Assembly: GCF_003544935.1 (NCBI RefSeq)
Contig: NZ_CP032098.1
Span: 1,860,001-1,924,000, forward strand
Source: Malaciobacter molluscorum LMG 25693
Lineage (GTDB): Bacteria > Campylobacterota > Campylobacteria > Campylobacterales > Arcobacteraceae
DNA: 64,000 nucleotides
Direction of reading: 5' to 3'
Part shown: positions 1-9,263 of the stretch, in pieces
Position numbering within the stretch: the first letter of the stretch is position 1
Layout: every line of letters begins with the position of its first letter
The notes under the pieces: model-generated
What the model was told of the DNA's origin: nothing
What the model saw: the letters and a program-made list of their open reading frames with translations, nothing else
Database searches by the model: none
Program-made: the position numbers and the translations under genes

Positions 1-859
1 ACTTATTACACCATTTAAAAATGGAAAAGTAGATACTGAAAAATACGAGTCTTTAATAAAAAGACAGATTGAACAAGGTATTGATGTTGTTGTTCCTGTT
101 GGAACTACTGGGGAGAGTGCAACATTATCACATGAAGAGCATAGATTATGTATTGAAATAGCAGTGGCTACTTGTAAGAATACTGGTGTAAAAGTTTTAG
201 CAGGTGCAGGTTCAAATGCAACACATGAAGCAGTAGGAATTGCAAAACATGCACAAAAAGTTGGTGCGGATGGTTTGTTATCAGTAGCTCCATATTATAA
301 TAAACCAACACAAAAAGGTATTTATCAACATTACAAAACAATAGCAAGTTCAGTTGAGATTCCTTTTATGTTATATAATGTACCAGGAAGAACAGGTGTT
401 GATATTGAAGCAGATACTGCTATTAGACTTTTTGATGATGTTTCTAATATATTTGCAATAAAAGAAGCAACTGGATCTTTAGAAAGAGCAATTGAATTAA
501 GTTCTAAAAGACCAGATTTTTGTGTAATCTCTGGTGATGATGCTATTGATTATCCAATGCTTGCAAATGGAGGAAAAGGAATTATATCAGTTACAGCTAA
601 TTTACTGCCAAATTATAAAAGTAAATTAGTACATAGTGTTTTTGACAAAGAGTTTGATACTGCAAAAAAAATAAATGATGAATTATATGCTATAAATAAA
701 GCACTATTTTTAGAAAGTAATCCTGTACCAATTAAAGCAGCAATGTATATTGCAGGATTAATTGATACATTAGAGTATAGATTGCCATTAACACCTCCAT
801 CAAAGGAGACTATGAAAATTTTAGAAGAAGTTATAAAAGGGTATGAGGTAATAAAATAA
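1..859 (+). CDS. dapA: 4-hydroxy-tetrahydrodipicolinate synthase, 5'-truncated
   Basis: This cytosolic enzyme condenses pyruvate with aspartate semialdehyde in the diaminopimelate/lysine pathway. The frame is open from base 2 and has no start inside the window. Aligned from memory to the 292-residue E. coli protein, only about 7-8 N-terminal residues are missing. The GTTGES loop is encoded at 101-118. The catalytic Tyr of YNVPGRT is at visible residue 125, and the Schiff-base Lys of FAIKEATG is at 154. A GTG at 164 is internal, because conserved sequence continues upstream of it. The TAA shares its last base with the ATG of the next gene, so the two are translationally coupled. Identification is secure. 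Confidence 0.97.
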   Translation, partial: LITPFKNGKVDTEKYESLIKRQIEQGIDVVVPVGTTGESATLSHEEHRLCIEIAVATCKNTGVKVLAGAGSNATHEAVGIAKHAQKVGADGLLSVAPYYNKPTQKGIYQHYKTIASSVEIPFMLYNVPGRTGVDIEADTAIRLFDDVSNIFAIKEATGSLERAIELSSKRPDFCVISGDDAIDYPMLANGGKGIISVTANLLPNYKSKLVHSVFDKEFDTAKKINDELYAINKALFLESNPVPIKAAMYIAGLIDTLEYRLPLTPPSKETMKILEEVIKGYEVIK

Positions 860-1638
860 TGAATGAATTTATGAATGGGAAGACGTTAGTTATTTCAGGT
901 GGAACTAAAGGAATTGGAAAAGCATGTGTTTACAAATTTGCAGAAGCAGGAGTAAATATTGCATTTACATACAATTCAAATGAACAAGTTGCACAAGATA
1001 TAGTTAAAGATGTTGAGTCAAAATTTGGGGTAAAATGTAGATGTTATTCTTTAAATATTCTAGAACCAGAAAACTATAAAGAACTATTTGAAGAGATAGA
1101 TGAAGATTTTGATAGAATAGATTTCTTTATATCAAATGCAATGATTTATGGAAGAGCAGTTGTAGGTGGTTATGGAAAATTTATGAAACTTAGACCAAGA
1201 GGATTAAATAATATCTACACAGCAACAGTAAATGCTTTTGTATGTGGTGCTCAACAAGCTGCAAAAAGAATGCAAAAAGTTGGTGGAGGTTCTATTATTA
1301 GTTTAAGTAGTACTGGTAACTTAGTATATATTGAGAACTATGCAGGTCATGGTACAAATAAAGCAGCAGTTGAAGCTATGGTTAGATATGCAGCATCAGA
1401 ACTTGGAGAGATGGGAATTCGAGTAAATGCTGTAAGTGGTGGTCCAATTGATACAGATGCTTTAAAAGCATTTACAAATTATGAAGAAGTTAGAGATAGA
1501 ACAGCTGAATTATCTCCTTTAAATAGAATGGGACAACCAACTGATTTAGCAAGTGCTTGTTACTTTTTATGTACACAAGAGTCTTCATGGGTAACAGGGC
1601 ATACGCTTATCGTAGATGGTGGGACTACGTTTAAATAA
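859..1638 (+). CDS. SDR-family enoyl-ACP reductase, FabL-like
   Basis: This is a 259-residue short-chain dehydrogenase/reductase. The cofactor motif SGGTKGIGKA is at residues 13-22, followed by an SNA motif and a C-terminal VDGGTTFK end. The active-site Tyr and Lys are separated by six residues (YAGHGTNK). That spacing is typical of enoyl-ACP reductases such as FabI and FabL, not of FabG-type ketoreductases (Tyr-x3-Lys). Together with the TGxxxGIG-style N-terminus this suggests the FabL (ENR III) subgroup, the last step of each fatty-acid elongation cycle. It overlaps dapA by one base and is followed 3 bp later by pgsA, so lipid synthesis genes are grouped. Substrate is inferred from motif spacing; an unrelated SDR oxidoreductase remains possible. 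Confidence 0.8.
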   Translation: MNEFMNGKTLVISGGTKGIGKACVYKFAEAGVNIAFTYNSNEQVAQDIVKDVESKFGVKCRCYSLNILEPENYKELFEEIDEDFDRIDFFISNAMIYGRAVVGGYGKFMKLRPRGLNNIYTATVNAFVCGAQQAAKRMQKVGGGSIISLSSTGNLVYIENYAGHGTNKAAVEAMVRYAASELGEMGIRVNAVSGGPIDTDALKAFTNYEEVRDRTAELSPLNRMGQPTDLASACYFLCTQESSWVTGHTLIVDGGTTFK

Positions 1639-1641
1639 AAG

Positions 1642-2175
1642 ATGTTTAATTTACCAAATATATTAGCGCTTTTTAGAATAGCATTAGCCCCACTAATGCT
1701 ATGGTTTTTATTAGATAGAGACAACTTTATATTCTCTTCATGGCATACTTCTTGGCTTGATTATTTTGCTGGACTTATTTTTGTTATTGCTTCAGTTACT
1801 GATTTTTTTGATGGATATATAGCTAGAAATTGGAATCAAATGACAAAACTAGGTGCAATTTTAGATCCTCTTGCAGATAAGATGTTAATGCTTGCAGGTT
1901 TTTTAGGGCTTATGATGATAGATAGAGCTTCTGCATGGGCAGTATTTTTAATACTTTCACGAGAATTTTTTATCACTGGTCTTAGAGTTGTTGCTGCTGA
2001 TGAAGGAAGAAATGTTGCTGCCACTATGGCAGGAAAAATAAAAACAGTTGTTCAGATGATTGCAATAGGATTTCTTATAATGAATTGGCCTTTTGCGACA
2101 CAACTATTATGGCTTGCAGTAATACTTACACTTTACTCTGGTTATGAGTATTTAAGAGATTATTATAAAGATTAA
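1642..2175 (+). CDS. pgsA: CDP-diacylglycerol-glycerol-3-phosphate phosphatidyltransferase
   Basis: This 177-residue integral membrane enzyme makes phosphatidylglycerol phosphate from CDP-diacylglycerol. The CDP-alcohol phosphotransferase signature is complete, with Asp57-Gly58, Ala61-Arg62, Gly71, Asp75 and Asp79 in the correct spacing. Several hydrophobic segments surround it. The length is normal for PgsA. It lies 3 bp after the enoyl-reductase gene, and its TAA directly precedes rseP. CDP-alcohol family members can differ in acceptor, but the length and the single copy beside lipid genes favour PgsA. Confidence 0.93.
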   Translation: MFNLPNILALFRIALAPLMLWFLLDRDNFIFSSWHTSWLDYFAGLIFVIASVTDFFDGYIARNWNQMTKLGAILDPLADKMLMLAGFLGLMMIDRASAWAVFLILSREFFITGLRVVAADEGRNVAATMAGKIKTVVQMIAIGFLIMNWPFATQLLWLAVILTLYSGYEYLRDYYKD

Positions 2176-2187
2176 TTGGAGTTTATA

Positions 2188-3246
2188 TTGGGTACTATTA
2201 CTTTTTTAATTGTTTTATCAATTTTAGTTTTTATTCATGAATTAGGACATTTTTTAGCTGCACGTTTTTTTGGTGTAAAAGTTCATGTTTTTTCTATTGG
2301 TTTTGGAAAAAAACTTTTTTCTAAATATTATAGAGGTACAGAATGGCAATTTGCTTTAATTCCACTTGGTGGTTATGTAAAGATGAAAGGTCAAGATGAT
2401 ACAAAACCAGGACTTGTTGAAAAAGGAAATGATTCATACAATAATAAAAAACCTTGGCAAAGAATAATTATACTTTTTGCTGGACCTTTTGCAAATTTTA
2501 TTTTAGCTGCTATTTTATACTTTGCAATTGCAATATTAGGAGCTACTTCACTTTCACCAACAATAGGTAATATTATAGAAAATTCTCCTGCACAAAAAGC
2601 TGGATTAAAAACAAATGATAAAATTCTAAGAATTAATAATACTGAAATAAAAACATGGAAACAGATAGGTGAGACAATCACTCAAACAAAAGGTGCATTG
2701 AATTTTTATGTGCAAAGAGATAATAAAATTCAAACTTTTGTAATTAATCCACATATTAGTGACTCTGAAAATATGTTTAGAGAAAAAATCAAAAAAAGAA
2801 TGATAGGAATTGCTCCTGCACCTAAAATAGTTACAATAACTTACTCTCCAATAGAAGCAATATCTTTTGCATATGATAAAACAGTAGAATCTTCAAAAAT
2901 GATATTTTTAGGAGTTCAAAAACTTATTCAAGGAATTATACCAAGTAGTGAAATAGGTGGAGTAATTACGATAGGAAAAGTAATTTCAGATGCAAGTCAA
3001 TCAAGTTTTATTGCATTGTTATCTATCACTGCTCTTATTTCTGTAAATTTAGGAGTTTTAAACCTTCTTCCAATTCCAGCACTTGATGGTGGTCATATTA
3101 TGTTTAATATATATGAAATAATCACAAGAAGAAAACCAAGTGATAGAGTATTTATGTATCTAACTATTGCAGGATGGGTTATATTAGGTTCTCTAATGCT
3201 ACTTGGTATTTATAATGATATAAATAGAATATTTTTAAAAGGTTAA
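2188..3246 (+). CDS. rseP: Site-2 intramembrane metalloprotease RseP
   Basis: This membrane zinc protease cleaves anti-sigma factors and signal-peptide remnants within the membrane. The HELGH zinc motif lies in the first transmembrane helix (about residues 17-21). A PDZ-like region follows in the middle, and the third metal ligand sits in the LDGGH motif near the C-terminus. I chose TTG at 2188 because GGAG at 2178-2181 stands 6 bases upstream of it. An in-frame TTG at 2176 would add four residues but has no clear ribosome-binding site. Roughly 352 residues is shorter than E. coli RseP (450), consistent with a single PDZ domain. It is co-transcribed with pgsA and the following gene. Confidence 0.93.
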   Translation: MGTITFLIVLSILVFIHELGHFLAARFFGVKVHVFSIGFGKKLFSKYYRGTEWQFALIPLGGYVKMKGQDDTKPGLVEKGNDSYNNKKPWQRIIILFAGPFANFILAAILYFAIAILGATSLSPTIGNIIENSPAQKAGLKTNDKILRINNTEIKTWKQIGETITQTKGALNFYVQRDNKIQTFVINPHISDSENMFREKIKKRMIGIAPAPKIVTITYSPIEAISFAYDKTVESSKMIFLGVQKLIQGIIPSSEIGGVITIGKVISDASQSSFIALLSITALISVNLGVLNLLPIPALDGGHIMFNIYEIITRRKPSDRVFMYLTIAGWVILGSLMLLGIYNDINRIFLKG

Positions 3247-3250
3247 AAAG

Positions 3251-3928
3251 ATGCAAATGCAAAAAGCAATTGATAATTTAGATAGAATTATTGCAGATGT
3301 AGAAGATGCAAGACTTCAACTTTCTGGTCATCATATAGTAAAAATCATAGGTATTAGTAAATATAATACAAGTGATGATATAAACTCACTTTATAAAGCT
3401 GGTCAAAGAGCATTTGGAGAAAACAAAGTTCAAGACTTAAAACAAAAAATGTCTGATTTAGAAGAGTTACCAATTGAATGGCATTTTGTAGGAAGACTTC
3501 AAAAAAATAAAATAAATAATCTTATAGATTTAAAACCTACATTAATGCAAAGTTTAGACTCATTAGATTTAGCAGAAGAGTTAAATAAAAAACTTGAAGC
3601 TAAACAAAAAACAATGAACTGCTTACTTCAAATAAACTCTGCAAAGGAAGACAGCAAAACAGGTGTTATGCCAGAAGATGCTGTTGAAATATATAAACAA
3701 ATATCTAATACATGCCCAAATATTAAACTTAAAGGTGTTATGAGTATTGGTGCGCATGTTGAAGATGAAGATATAATAGAAGCTAGTTTTAAAACAACTA
3801 GAGCAATTTTTGATGAACTTCAACCACTTGGTGCAAAATATTGTTCTATGGGGATGAGTAGTGATTTTAAACTTGCTATAAAATGTGGTTCAAATATGAT
3901 AAGAGTAGGTTCAACTCTATTTAAATAA
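3251..3928 (+). CDS. YggS/PLPBP-family pyridoxal phosphate homeostasis protein
   Basis: This 225-residue single-domain PLP-binding protein has an alanine-racemase-like barrel. The PLP lysine is Lys37 in the IIGISK motif. GENKVQDL, EWHFVGRLQKNK and the C-terminal SMGMSSDFKLAIKCGSNMIR stretch match the YggS/ProSC/PROSC family. These proteins buffer free PLP and affect amino-acid metabolism; no catalytic reaction is established. It ends the operon that starts with dapA. A strong hairpin separates it from the convergent gene at 3953. Confidence 0.93.
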   Translation: MQMQKAIDNLDRIIADVEDARLQLSGHHIVKIIGISKYNTSDDINSLYKAGQRAFGENKVQDLKQKMSDLEELPIEWHFVGRLQKNKINNLIDLKPTLMQSLDSLDLAEELNKKLEAKQKTMNCLLQINSAKEDSKTGVMPEDAVEIYKQISNTCPNIKLKGVMSIGAHVEDEDIIEASFKTTRAIFDELQPLGAKYCSMGMSSDFKLAIKCGSNMIRVGSTLFK

Positions 3929-3954
3929 AGATACAACTTAAAAGGTTGTATCTT
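3928..3954. terminator. Bidirectional intrinsic terminator between convergent genes
   Basis: A 12-bp stem (3928-3939 with 3943-3954, one G-T wobble) closes a 3-base loop. It lies exactly between the stop codons of two convergent genes and overlaps both ends. The A-rich and T-rich flanks could serve both directions. Confidence 0.8.
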
Positions 3955-5011
3955 ACTCTATTATCTCTTCTTTATTTAATTCTACAAATTCACTTTCGTT
4001 GATTATTTCTTCACTAAAATATTCAATTTTTGTCTCTGCTATTTCTAAGTTTTTAAATTTTGCAATATGAAAAATAGCATCACCTTCTTGAACAAGAGGA
4101 ATTTCTGATTTTCCTATAATTATTCCATCAAAAGATGACTTTACTTCAAAAGATGCATTGCCCAATGGTTCATCAATATAAGCGATAATATCTTCTTTTT
4201 TTACAATATCCCCTAAGGCTTTTATAGTTCGTAGAACTCCACTCTCTCCTGCTCTAATCCATTGGCTACTTTTTGTAATAATTGGCAGTTTTTTTGATTT
4301 TCTTTTTGTGATAGGAAGCATATGAAGTTCTCTTAAAACATTTACAATACCTTTTACCCCTATTCTAATACATGTCTCATCAAATCTCAATGCTTCACCA
4401 GCTTCATAAAGTAAAATAGGAATACCTTCTTCTTGTGCAGTTTGTCTTAAAGAACCATCTCTTAATTCAGAATGTAAAACAACAGGTGCTTCAAAAGATT
4501 TTGCTAATTTATATGTAAATTCATCTTTTATATTTGTTCTTATTTGAGGTAAATTAGATTTATGAATTGAAGCTGTATGTAAATCAATTCCATAATCACA
4601 AATACTTACTACTTCTTTAAAAAATATATTTGCTACTCTACTTGCAAGTGAACCTCTATTTGAACCGGGAAAAGAACGATTTAAATCTCTTCTATCAGGC
4701 ATATATCTTGATAAGGTCATAGTTCCATATACATTAACAATAGGAACTAAAATAAGTGTACCTCTTAATCTTCTTAATATATTTAACTTTCTTAATCGTC
4801 TAATTATTTCAATACCATTAAGTTCATCTCCATGAACAGCAGCACTTACAAATACACAAGGCCCCTCTTTTTTACCTCTTATTACATGAATAGGAAGTTT
4901 AGTTGGAGTATTATATAACTTTGGTAATTCTAAGTTAACAGTTACATCTACACCTTTGGGAATTTTTTCTTTTCCCAAAGTTATAAAATCAAACTCATCC
5001 TTATGCTCCAA
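3953..5011 (-). CDS. M14-family deacylase (succinylglutamate desuccinylase / aspartoacylase family)
   Basis: This is a 352-residue zinc hydrolase. Zinc ligands are visible as His60 and Glu63 in HGDELNG and His145 in IDLHTAS. The substrate-side RDLNRSFPG motif is at about 108-116. A C-terminal beta-rich extension (about 255-330) resembles the lipoyl-like tail of this subfamily. Its start overlaps the 3' end of rimK by 11 bp, so the two are translationally coupled. This pairing recurs in proteobacteria, and a role in removing or trimming the RimK-added glutamate tail is a reasonable inference. The substrate is not shown by the sequence. Confidence 0.85.
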   Translation of the reverse strand: MEHKDEFDFITLGKEKIPKGVDVTVNLELPKLYNTPTKLPIHVIRGKKEGPCVFVSAAVHGDELNGIEIIRRLRKLNILRRLRGTLILVPIVNVYGTMTLSRYMPDRRDLNRSFPGSNRGSLASRVANIFFKEVVSICDYGIDLHTASIHKSNLPQIRTNIKDEFTYKLAKSFEAPVVLHSELRDGSLRQTAQEEGIPILLYEAGEALRFDETCIRIGVKGIVNVLRELHMLPITKRKSKKLPIITKSSQWIRAGESGVLRTIKALGDIVKKEDIIAYIDEPLGNASFEVKSSFDGIIIGKSEIPLVQEGDAIFHIAKFKNLEIAETKIEYFSEEIINESEFVELNKEEIIE

Positions 5012-5933
5012 TGTTATCCTTTCTTATTTTTCTTTTTTTTGTTGGAGTTGTAGTAACTTCTACATTTCTTTCTATATAGTCCATAATTTTTCCAGCTATG
5101 TCTAATTTTGTTGAAGTTTCAATACCTTCAAGTCCAGGAGAAGAGTTTACTTCCATCACTAAAGGACCTCTTTTTGAAGGAATCATATCAACACCACAAA
5201 CTCCAAGACCCATAGCTTTTGCTGCTGCTATTGCTGTTGATTTTTCTTTTCTTGTTAATTTATGTGCTGTTGCTGTTCCACCTTGATGTAAATTTGATCT
5301 AAACTCACCTTCTGCACCTTGTCTTTTCATAGCTCCAACTACTTCGCCATCAACAACAAATGCTCTAATATCAGAACCATTTGCTTCTTCTATAAACTCT
5401 TGAACAAGTAAATTAACATCCATTCCATAAAAAGCATCAAGAACACTCTTTGCTGCTTTTTCACTCTCTACTAAAACTACTCCAACACCTTGAGTTCCTT
5501 CTAGTATTTTTAAAACTAGAGGTGTTCCTCCACTAAGAGCAATAACATCATTTGCACTTGATTCATTTGATGCAAAAATAGTCTTTGGCATATCAATTGA
5601 TTTTTTTGAAAGTATTTGTAAACTTCTTAACTTATCTCTACTTCTTTTAATAGCTAAACTTCCAGTAACAGAAAATACATCCATCATCTCAAAGTGCCTT
5701 ACCATTGCAGTTCCATAAAATGTCCTACTTGCACCAATTCGTGGAATAATTGCATCAGGTTTTGGTAACTCTTCACCTAAATAATTAATCTTTAGTTCAC
5801 CCTTCATAATCTCAATACTACACTTCAAATAATCAATAACTCGAACTTCCCAATCTCTTTGTGTTGCAGCTTCAACTAATCTTCTTGTTGAATAAAGTTC
5901 TTCATTTCTTGATAGGATGTATAATCTCATCAT
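5001..5933 (-). CDS. rimK: RimK-type ATP-grasp glutamate ligase
   Basis: This 310-residue ATP-grasp ligase is of the type that adds glutamate residues to the C-terminus of ribosomal protein S6. Visible elements are Lys142 and the glycine-rich loop GTQGVGV (146-152), [18 protein letters not shown] (about 187-204), and the metal-binding [13 protein letters not shown] segment near the C-terminus. Length matches E. coli RimK (300). The start could be either of two adjacent ATG codons. It is upstream of, and overlaps, the M14 deacylase gene. Other RimK paralogues ligate glutamate to different acceptors, so the S6 substrate is inferred. Confidence 0.9.
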   Translation of the reverse strand: MMRLYILSRNEELYSTRRLVEAATQRDWEVRVIDYLKCSIEIMKGELKINYLGEELPKPDAIIPRIGASRTFYGTAMVRHFEMMDVFSVTGSLAIKRSRDKLRSLQILSKKSIDMPKTIFASNESSANDVIALSGGTPLVLKILEGTQGVGVVLVESEKAAKSVLDAFYGMDVNLLVQEFIEEANGSDIRAFVVDGEVVGAMKRQGAEGEFRSNLHQGGTATAHKLTRKEKSTAIAAAKAMGLGVCGVDMIPSKRGPLVMEVNSSPGLEGIETSTKLDIAGKIMDYIERNVEVTTTPTKKRKIRKDNIGA

Positions 5934-6116
5934 CTTTCCTTATATAATCTAAAATGCAATTATATTCAAAAAAAATGGATTTGCAGAAAATAAATGTAGA
6001 TATTCTGAATAAAAAGAGAATTAGTTGTAAAATTTATATTTTAATAAAATATCCCTTATTTCAATTTCTAAATTAATTTCATAAAAACCTTTTTGTTTGT
6101 TCACATATGTTCGTAC

Positions 6117-6422
6117 TTAATAATCACTAATCTCTTGTGTTAAAATATAATATGTACGACCAGATTGATATATAGAAGTTACACCATTGGACAAATCAAT
6201 TCTATTTAAAAAATCAAGGTTCATTTTCATTACGGTAGTTGTACAAATTCCTGCTCTTTCCATTTTATCAAAGTAATCCAAAACATCTACATTCATTTTT
6301 TCACCTAACTTTACAATCTCTGCTGCTGCTTCTCTATTACTACACATTATTGCACCTTTATTTAAATAACTAGCATTTAAACTTGTAATTGCAAAACATA
6401 TCAAAAAAATTAATTTTTTCAT
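6117..6422 (-). CDS. Small exported protein of unknown function
   Basis: This is a 101-residue product. The N-terminal sequence MKKLIFLICFAITSLNA reads as a cleavable Sec signal peptide. The mature part of about 84 residues contains two cysteines (in MCSNREAA and AGICTT) that could form a disulfide. I recognise no domain. It stands alone, 183 bp from rimK and about 420 bp from trpC, and its coding potential is supported mainly by the signal peptide and normal local codon use. Confidence 0.65.
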   Translation of the reverse strand: MKKLIFLICFAITSLNASYLNKGAIMCSNREAAAEIVKLGEKMNVDVLDYFDKMERAGICTTTVMKMNLDFLNRIDLSNGVTSIYQSGRTYYILTQEISDY

Positions 6423-6840
6423 TTTTTTTCTTTATGCTAATTCTTTTCTATTACTCTAAAAATTGATACATTTATTTATGTTTCTATATCCTCTGCTTGA
6501 ACTTAGAGTCTCGAAAATTAGCTTCATAGTCTCCCAAAACTTGACTTAAATAAAACTTAAAATAAGTTCTATTCTTCTAATTTAACTACAGTTCCAATAG
6601 CAAACAATGAAACCATATTATTTGATGCATAAGTATGTTCTATTTTTAATGCTATAATCGCATTCCCATTTATTATATCCTTTATTATTTTGTATTATCA
6701 TCTAATACTAAGAAAATATTTTTCTACTTAATAATATAATAAATATTCTTAACACTACTCTTGAAAAGTTATACTTTTATTATTTAACAGTAATAATTAA
6801 AAATTAGATTAATACAAAAGATTTATATTAATCTTTTGTA
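6423..6840. other. 418-bp intergenic region with decayed coding remnants
   Basis: This stretch has no intact gene. It contains a C-terminal piece of a YbjQ-like gene at 6569-6694 (minus). A further open stretch of about 30 codons lies just downstream in another frame (about 6497-6577, minus); its translation includes QVLGDYEANFRDSKFKQ and I cannot assign it. The trpC terminator hairpin lies at 6810-6843. No promoter stands out. Confidence 0.6.
6569..6694 (-). pseudogene. C-terminal remnant of a YbjQ (DUF74) family gene
   Basis: On the minus strand this encodes about 41 residues ending in NMVSLFAIGTVVKLEE and a TAG stop. It includes NAIIALKIEHTY, which matches the NAVIGVxxDYE and GTAVxL pattern at the end of YbjQ heavy-metal-binding-like proteins (normally about 103 residues). 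An in-frame TAA lies immediately upstream (6695-6697), so the N-terminal 60% is missing. I read it as a decayed gene. Family assignment rests on memory of the motif. Confidence 0.6.
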
Positions 6841-6843
6841 TTA
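6810..6843 (-). terminator. trpC terminator hairpin
   Basis: A 13-bp perfect stem (AATACAAAAGAT and its complement, plus one outer pair) surrounds an 8-base loop. Its proximal arm overlaps the trpC stop codon at 6841-6843. Confidence 0.65.
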
Positions 6844-7632
6844 GTTAAGTGCGTTTTTAAACGATTGTAGTTCTTCTTTTATTGATGGTACTCTCATAAA
6901 ATGCTCTCCTATTAAAAAAGCATCTGCTCCTATTGAGCTTAGTCTTTTGATAGTTTCTGTGTTACTTACTCCACTTTCAGCAACAATAATTTTTCCATTT
7001 GGAATCATCGGAATTAATTTATCACAAAGTTCCATATCCATTTCAAATGTATCTAGATTTCTATGATTTATTCCTATTATATTTGCACCACATTTCATTG
7101 CTTTTGTTAAATCTTCTTTATCATGTATTTCAAATAATACTTCAAGTCCTAAATGAAGTGCATATTCATATAACTCTTTTAATTCTTTTGTACTTAATGC
7201 TTTTGCAATTAGCAGTATAAAATCAGCTCCATAAACTAAAGCTTCAACGATTTGATATTTATCAACTATAAAATCTTTTCTAAGAAGTGGTGTTGGTGCA
7301 TATCTTCTTATTTGAGTTAGATATTCTAAATTTCCTTTAAAATAGTGAGGTTCAGTCAATACTGAAATTGCATTTGCACCATTTGCACTATACTCTTGTG
7401 CAATAGCAATTGGGTCAAAATCTTCTTTTATGATTCCTTTGCTAGGACTTGCTTTTTTTACTTCTGCAATTATTCTAATTGGTTCTTCTTTTGTAGAAGT
7501 TAAAAACTTTTTAACATCTCTTGGTGCATATGGATTTGAAGATAGACTTCTTCCTAATAAATCCAGTGGAAGTTCTACTTTTCTTCTTTCTAAATCATAT
7601 TTTGTTTTTTCAATTATTTCATCTAAAATCAC
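6841..7632 (-). CDS. trpC: Indole-3-glycerol phosphate synthase
   Basis: This 263-residue TIM-barrel enzyme converts carboxyphenylamino-deoxyribulose phosphate to indole-3-glycerol phosphate in tryptophan synthesis. The catalytic lysine motif [10 protein letters not shown] is at 57-66. [24 protein letters not shown] and VAESGVSN follow in the expected order. The start is GTG at 7632, directly abutting the TAA of the upstream lipoprotein gene. It is a stand-alone TrpC, not fused to TrpF, which is encoded separately at 16879. The order TrmN-like, YkgJ, lipoprotein, trpC is also known in Campylobacter, which supports the lineage call. Confidence 0.96.
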   Translation of the reverse strand: MILDEIIEKTKYDLERRKVELPLDLLGRSLSSNPYAPRDVKKFLTSTKEEPIRIIAEVKKASPSKGIIKEDFDPIAIAQEYSANGANAISVLTEPHYFKGNLEYLTQIRRYAPTPLLRKDFIVDKYQIVEALVYGADFILLIAKALSTKELKELYEYALHLGLEVLFEIHDKEDLTKAMKCGANIIGINHRNLDTFEMDMELCDKLIPMIPNGKIIVAESGVSNTETIKRLSSIGADAFLIGEHFMRVPSIKEELQSFKNALN

Positions 7633-8910
7633 TTATTTACACTCCTTAATTTTATTCCAGTGAAGTTTAATCTCTTTTTCATCAAGTCCTATTGCATCAA
7701 CAACTTTTTTCATTTGAATATATGCTTTTTTACACTCTTTTTTCTTGTATAATCCCCAGGCTAATGAGTCAATATAAGCTACATTATTTGGTGCTTTTTC
7801 CAATGCTTTTTTAACTAAAGCAAGACCTTTATTTACATCAACATCATAATCAATAAGTAAATATCCTAAAAAGTTTTGATATATATGATTATCTAAAATC
7901 ATCAAAGCACTTTCAAATTTTGTTATCACTTCTTTTAATACTTTTCTTTTATCTTTTGCCATTTCAAATTCAAGTATCGCAATTTGTGCTAATAAATCAA
8001 TATTTCCAGTATCTTTATATAATTTGTATAAGAGTCTTAAAGATTTTTTCTTATAATCTTTCTTTTGATATAAAGATAAAAGTTTATATTTATCTAAATC
8101 ATTTTTTTCCAAAAATGCAATTGCCTCATCTAAATCTTTTTGTTCTAAATATGAAATCAAAAATTTATAAGTTCTATTCATTGCATATTCATTATCTTCT
8201 TTTTTATACTCATAAAAAGCTTTTTTTAATACAGATATTATTCCATTAATATTTCTTTGTTCTCTATAAAATGAGAAAAGTTTTGAACACACTCCACCTT
8301 TACATCCATAAAGTCTAATATGAGTTTCCAAATACGAAATTGCTTTTTCTTTTTTATCTAAATATGAATAAAGAATATCAACTAAATTTGTAAGTGTTTC
8401 ACCACTTACGTTAGAAACATATGCACTTTCAAAATACTCTTCTGATTTTTTATACTCTTGTCTTTCAAAATATATATTTGCTAATAACTCATAGTTTTCA
8501 GAGTTATTAAACTTTTCTAAAAGCAACAAACCTTGTTTTAAAGAATCATCCAACTTATTAAGTTTAAGCAATGAAATAGTATAAAATCTAAGTATATCTT
8601 GATAAGATTTACTATCTTCATCCAAATACTTTTCACTATAAGTTTCCACATCTTTAAACTTTTTTAATTGCATACTAAAAGCTAAATATCTTTTCAAATA
8701 TCTATATCTACTACTTTGCTCAAAAAGTTTTAAATACATTTGTCTTGCATTTTCTAAATCATGATTTTTTTCAAACTCCAATGCATATAAAATATATGCA
8801 TCTTCTTGTTCAAAAGATTTTTTATTTATAGGAATATTTGAAGTTCCTACACATGAAGCAAGAAACAACGGTAATAATATTAAAATTATAAGGGTTTTAT
8901 AGCTGGGCAC
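7633..8910 (-). CDS. TPR-repeat lipoprotein
   Basis: This 425-residue protein has a lipoprotein signal: a hydrophobic N-terminus ending in the lipobox LASC, with the lipidated Cys at about residue 20. The rest is helical with many tetratricopeptide-like pairs (for example LENARQMYLKLFEQ, YKKSEEYFESAY, NNVAYIDSLAWGLYKKKE). It is probably a periplasm-facing scaffold protein. It overlaps the upstream YkgJ gene by 25 bp and directly abuts trpC. The conserved position beside trpC does not explain its function, which I cannot assign. Confidence 0.85.
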   Translation of the reverse strand: MPSYKTLIILILLPLFLASCVGTSNIPINKKSFEQEDAYILYALEFEKNHDLENARQMYLKLFEQSSRYRYLKRYLAFSMQLKKFKDVETYSEKYLDEDSKSYQDILRFYTISLLKLNKLDDSLKQGLLLLEKFNNSENYELLANIYFERQEYKKSEEYFESAYVSNVSGETLTNLVDILYSYLDKKEKAISYLETHIRLYGCKGGVCSKLFSFYREQRNINGIISVLKKAFYEYKKEDNEYAMNRTYKFLISYLEQKDLDEAIAFLEKNDLDKYKLLSLYQKKDYKKKSLRLLYKLYKDTGNIDLLAQIAILEFEMAKDKRKVLKEVITKFESALMILDNHIYQNFLGYLLIDYDVDVNKGLALVKKALEKAPNNVAYIDSLAWGLYKKKECKKAYIQMKKVVDAIGLDEKEIKLHWNKIKECK

Positions 8911-9263
8911 TCTTCGTATACCTCTTTTTCATTATTTTTAAAATATTCCCAAAAAGGGAAAGTTCTACATTGTGTAGGTCTAACTTCATAAACACTGCAC
9001 TGTCTTTTTTGTGTATCAAAAAAAATACATGCAAAGTTATCAGCACTTAATTGTCTCTCTTTTAAACTATATTTATATCCAACTTTTCTTAAATATTTAA
9101 CTCGAACTTCTTCCAACGATATATCTAAATGTTTTGCTAATTTTTCAATTTCATCTTTTGTGATCCAAATATAGCCACTCTCACCAATACAACAGTTTCC
9201 TTTACATGATGAACACTCACTTGCATCAAAACAGTAATTATATCCTTCTTGTTTTAAAATCAT
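8886..9263 (-). CDS. YkgJ-family cysteine-cluster protein
   Basis: This is a 125-residue protein with the cysteine pattern of YkgJ/UPF0153 metal-binding proteins: CSSCKGNCC near residue 18, CIFFD in the middle, and CSVYEVRPTQCRTFPFW near the end. It probably binds zinc or an Fe-S cluster. It sits between, and overlaps, the methyltransferase gene (4 bp) and the lipoprotein gene (25 bp). No enzymatic role is established for the family. Confidence 0.88.
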   Translation of the reverse strand: MILKQEGYNYCFDASECSSCKGNCCIGESGYIWITKDEIEKLAKHLDISLEEVRVKYLRKVGYKYSLKERQLSADNFACIFFDTQKRQCSVYEVRPTQCRTFPFWEYFKNNEKEVYEECPAIKPL

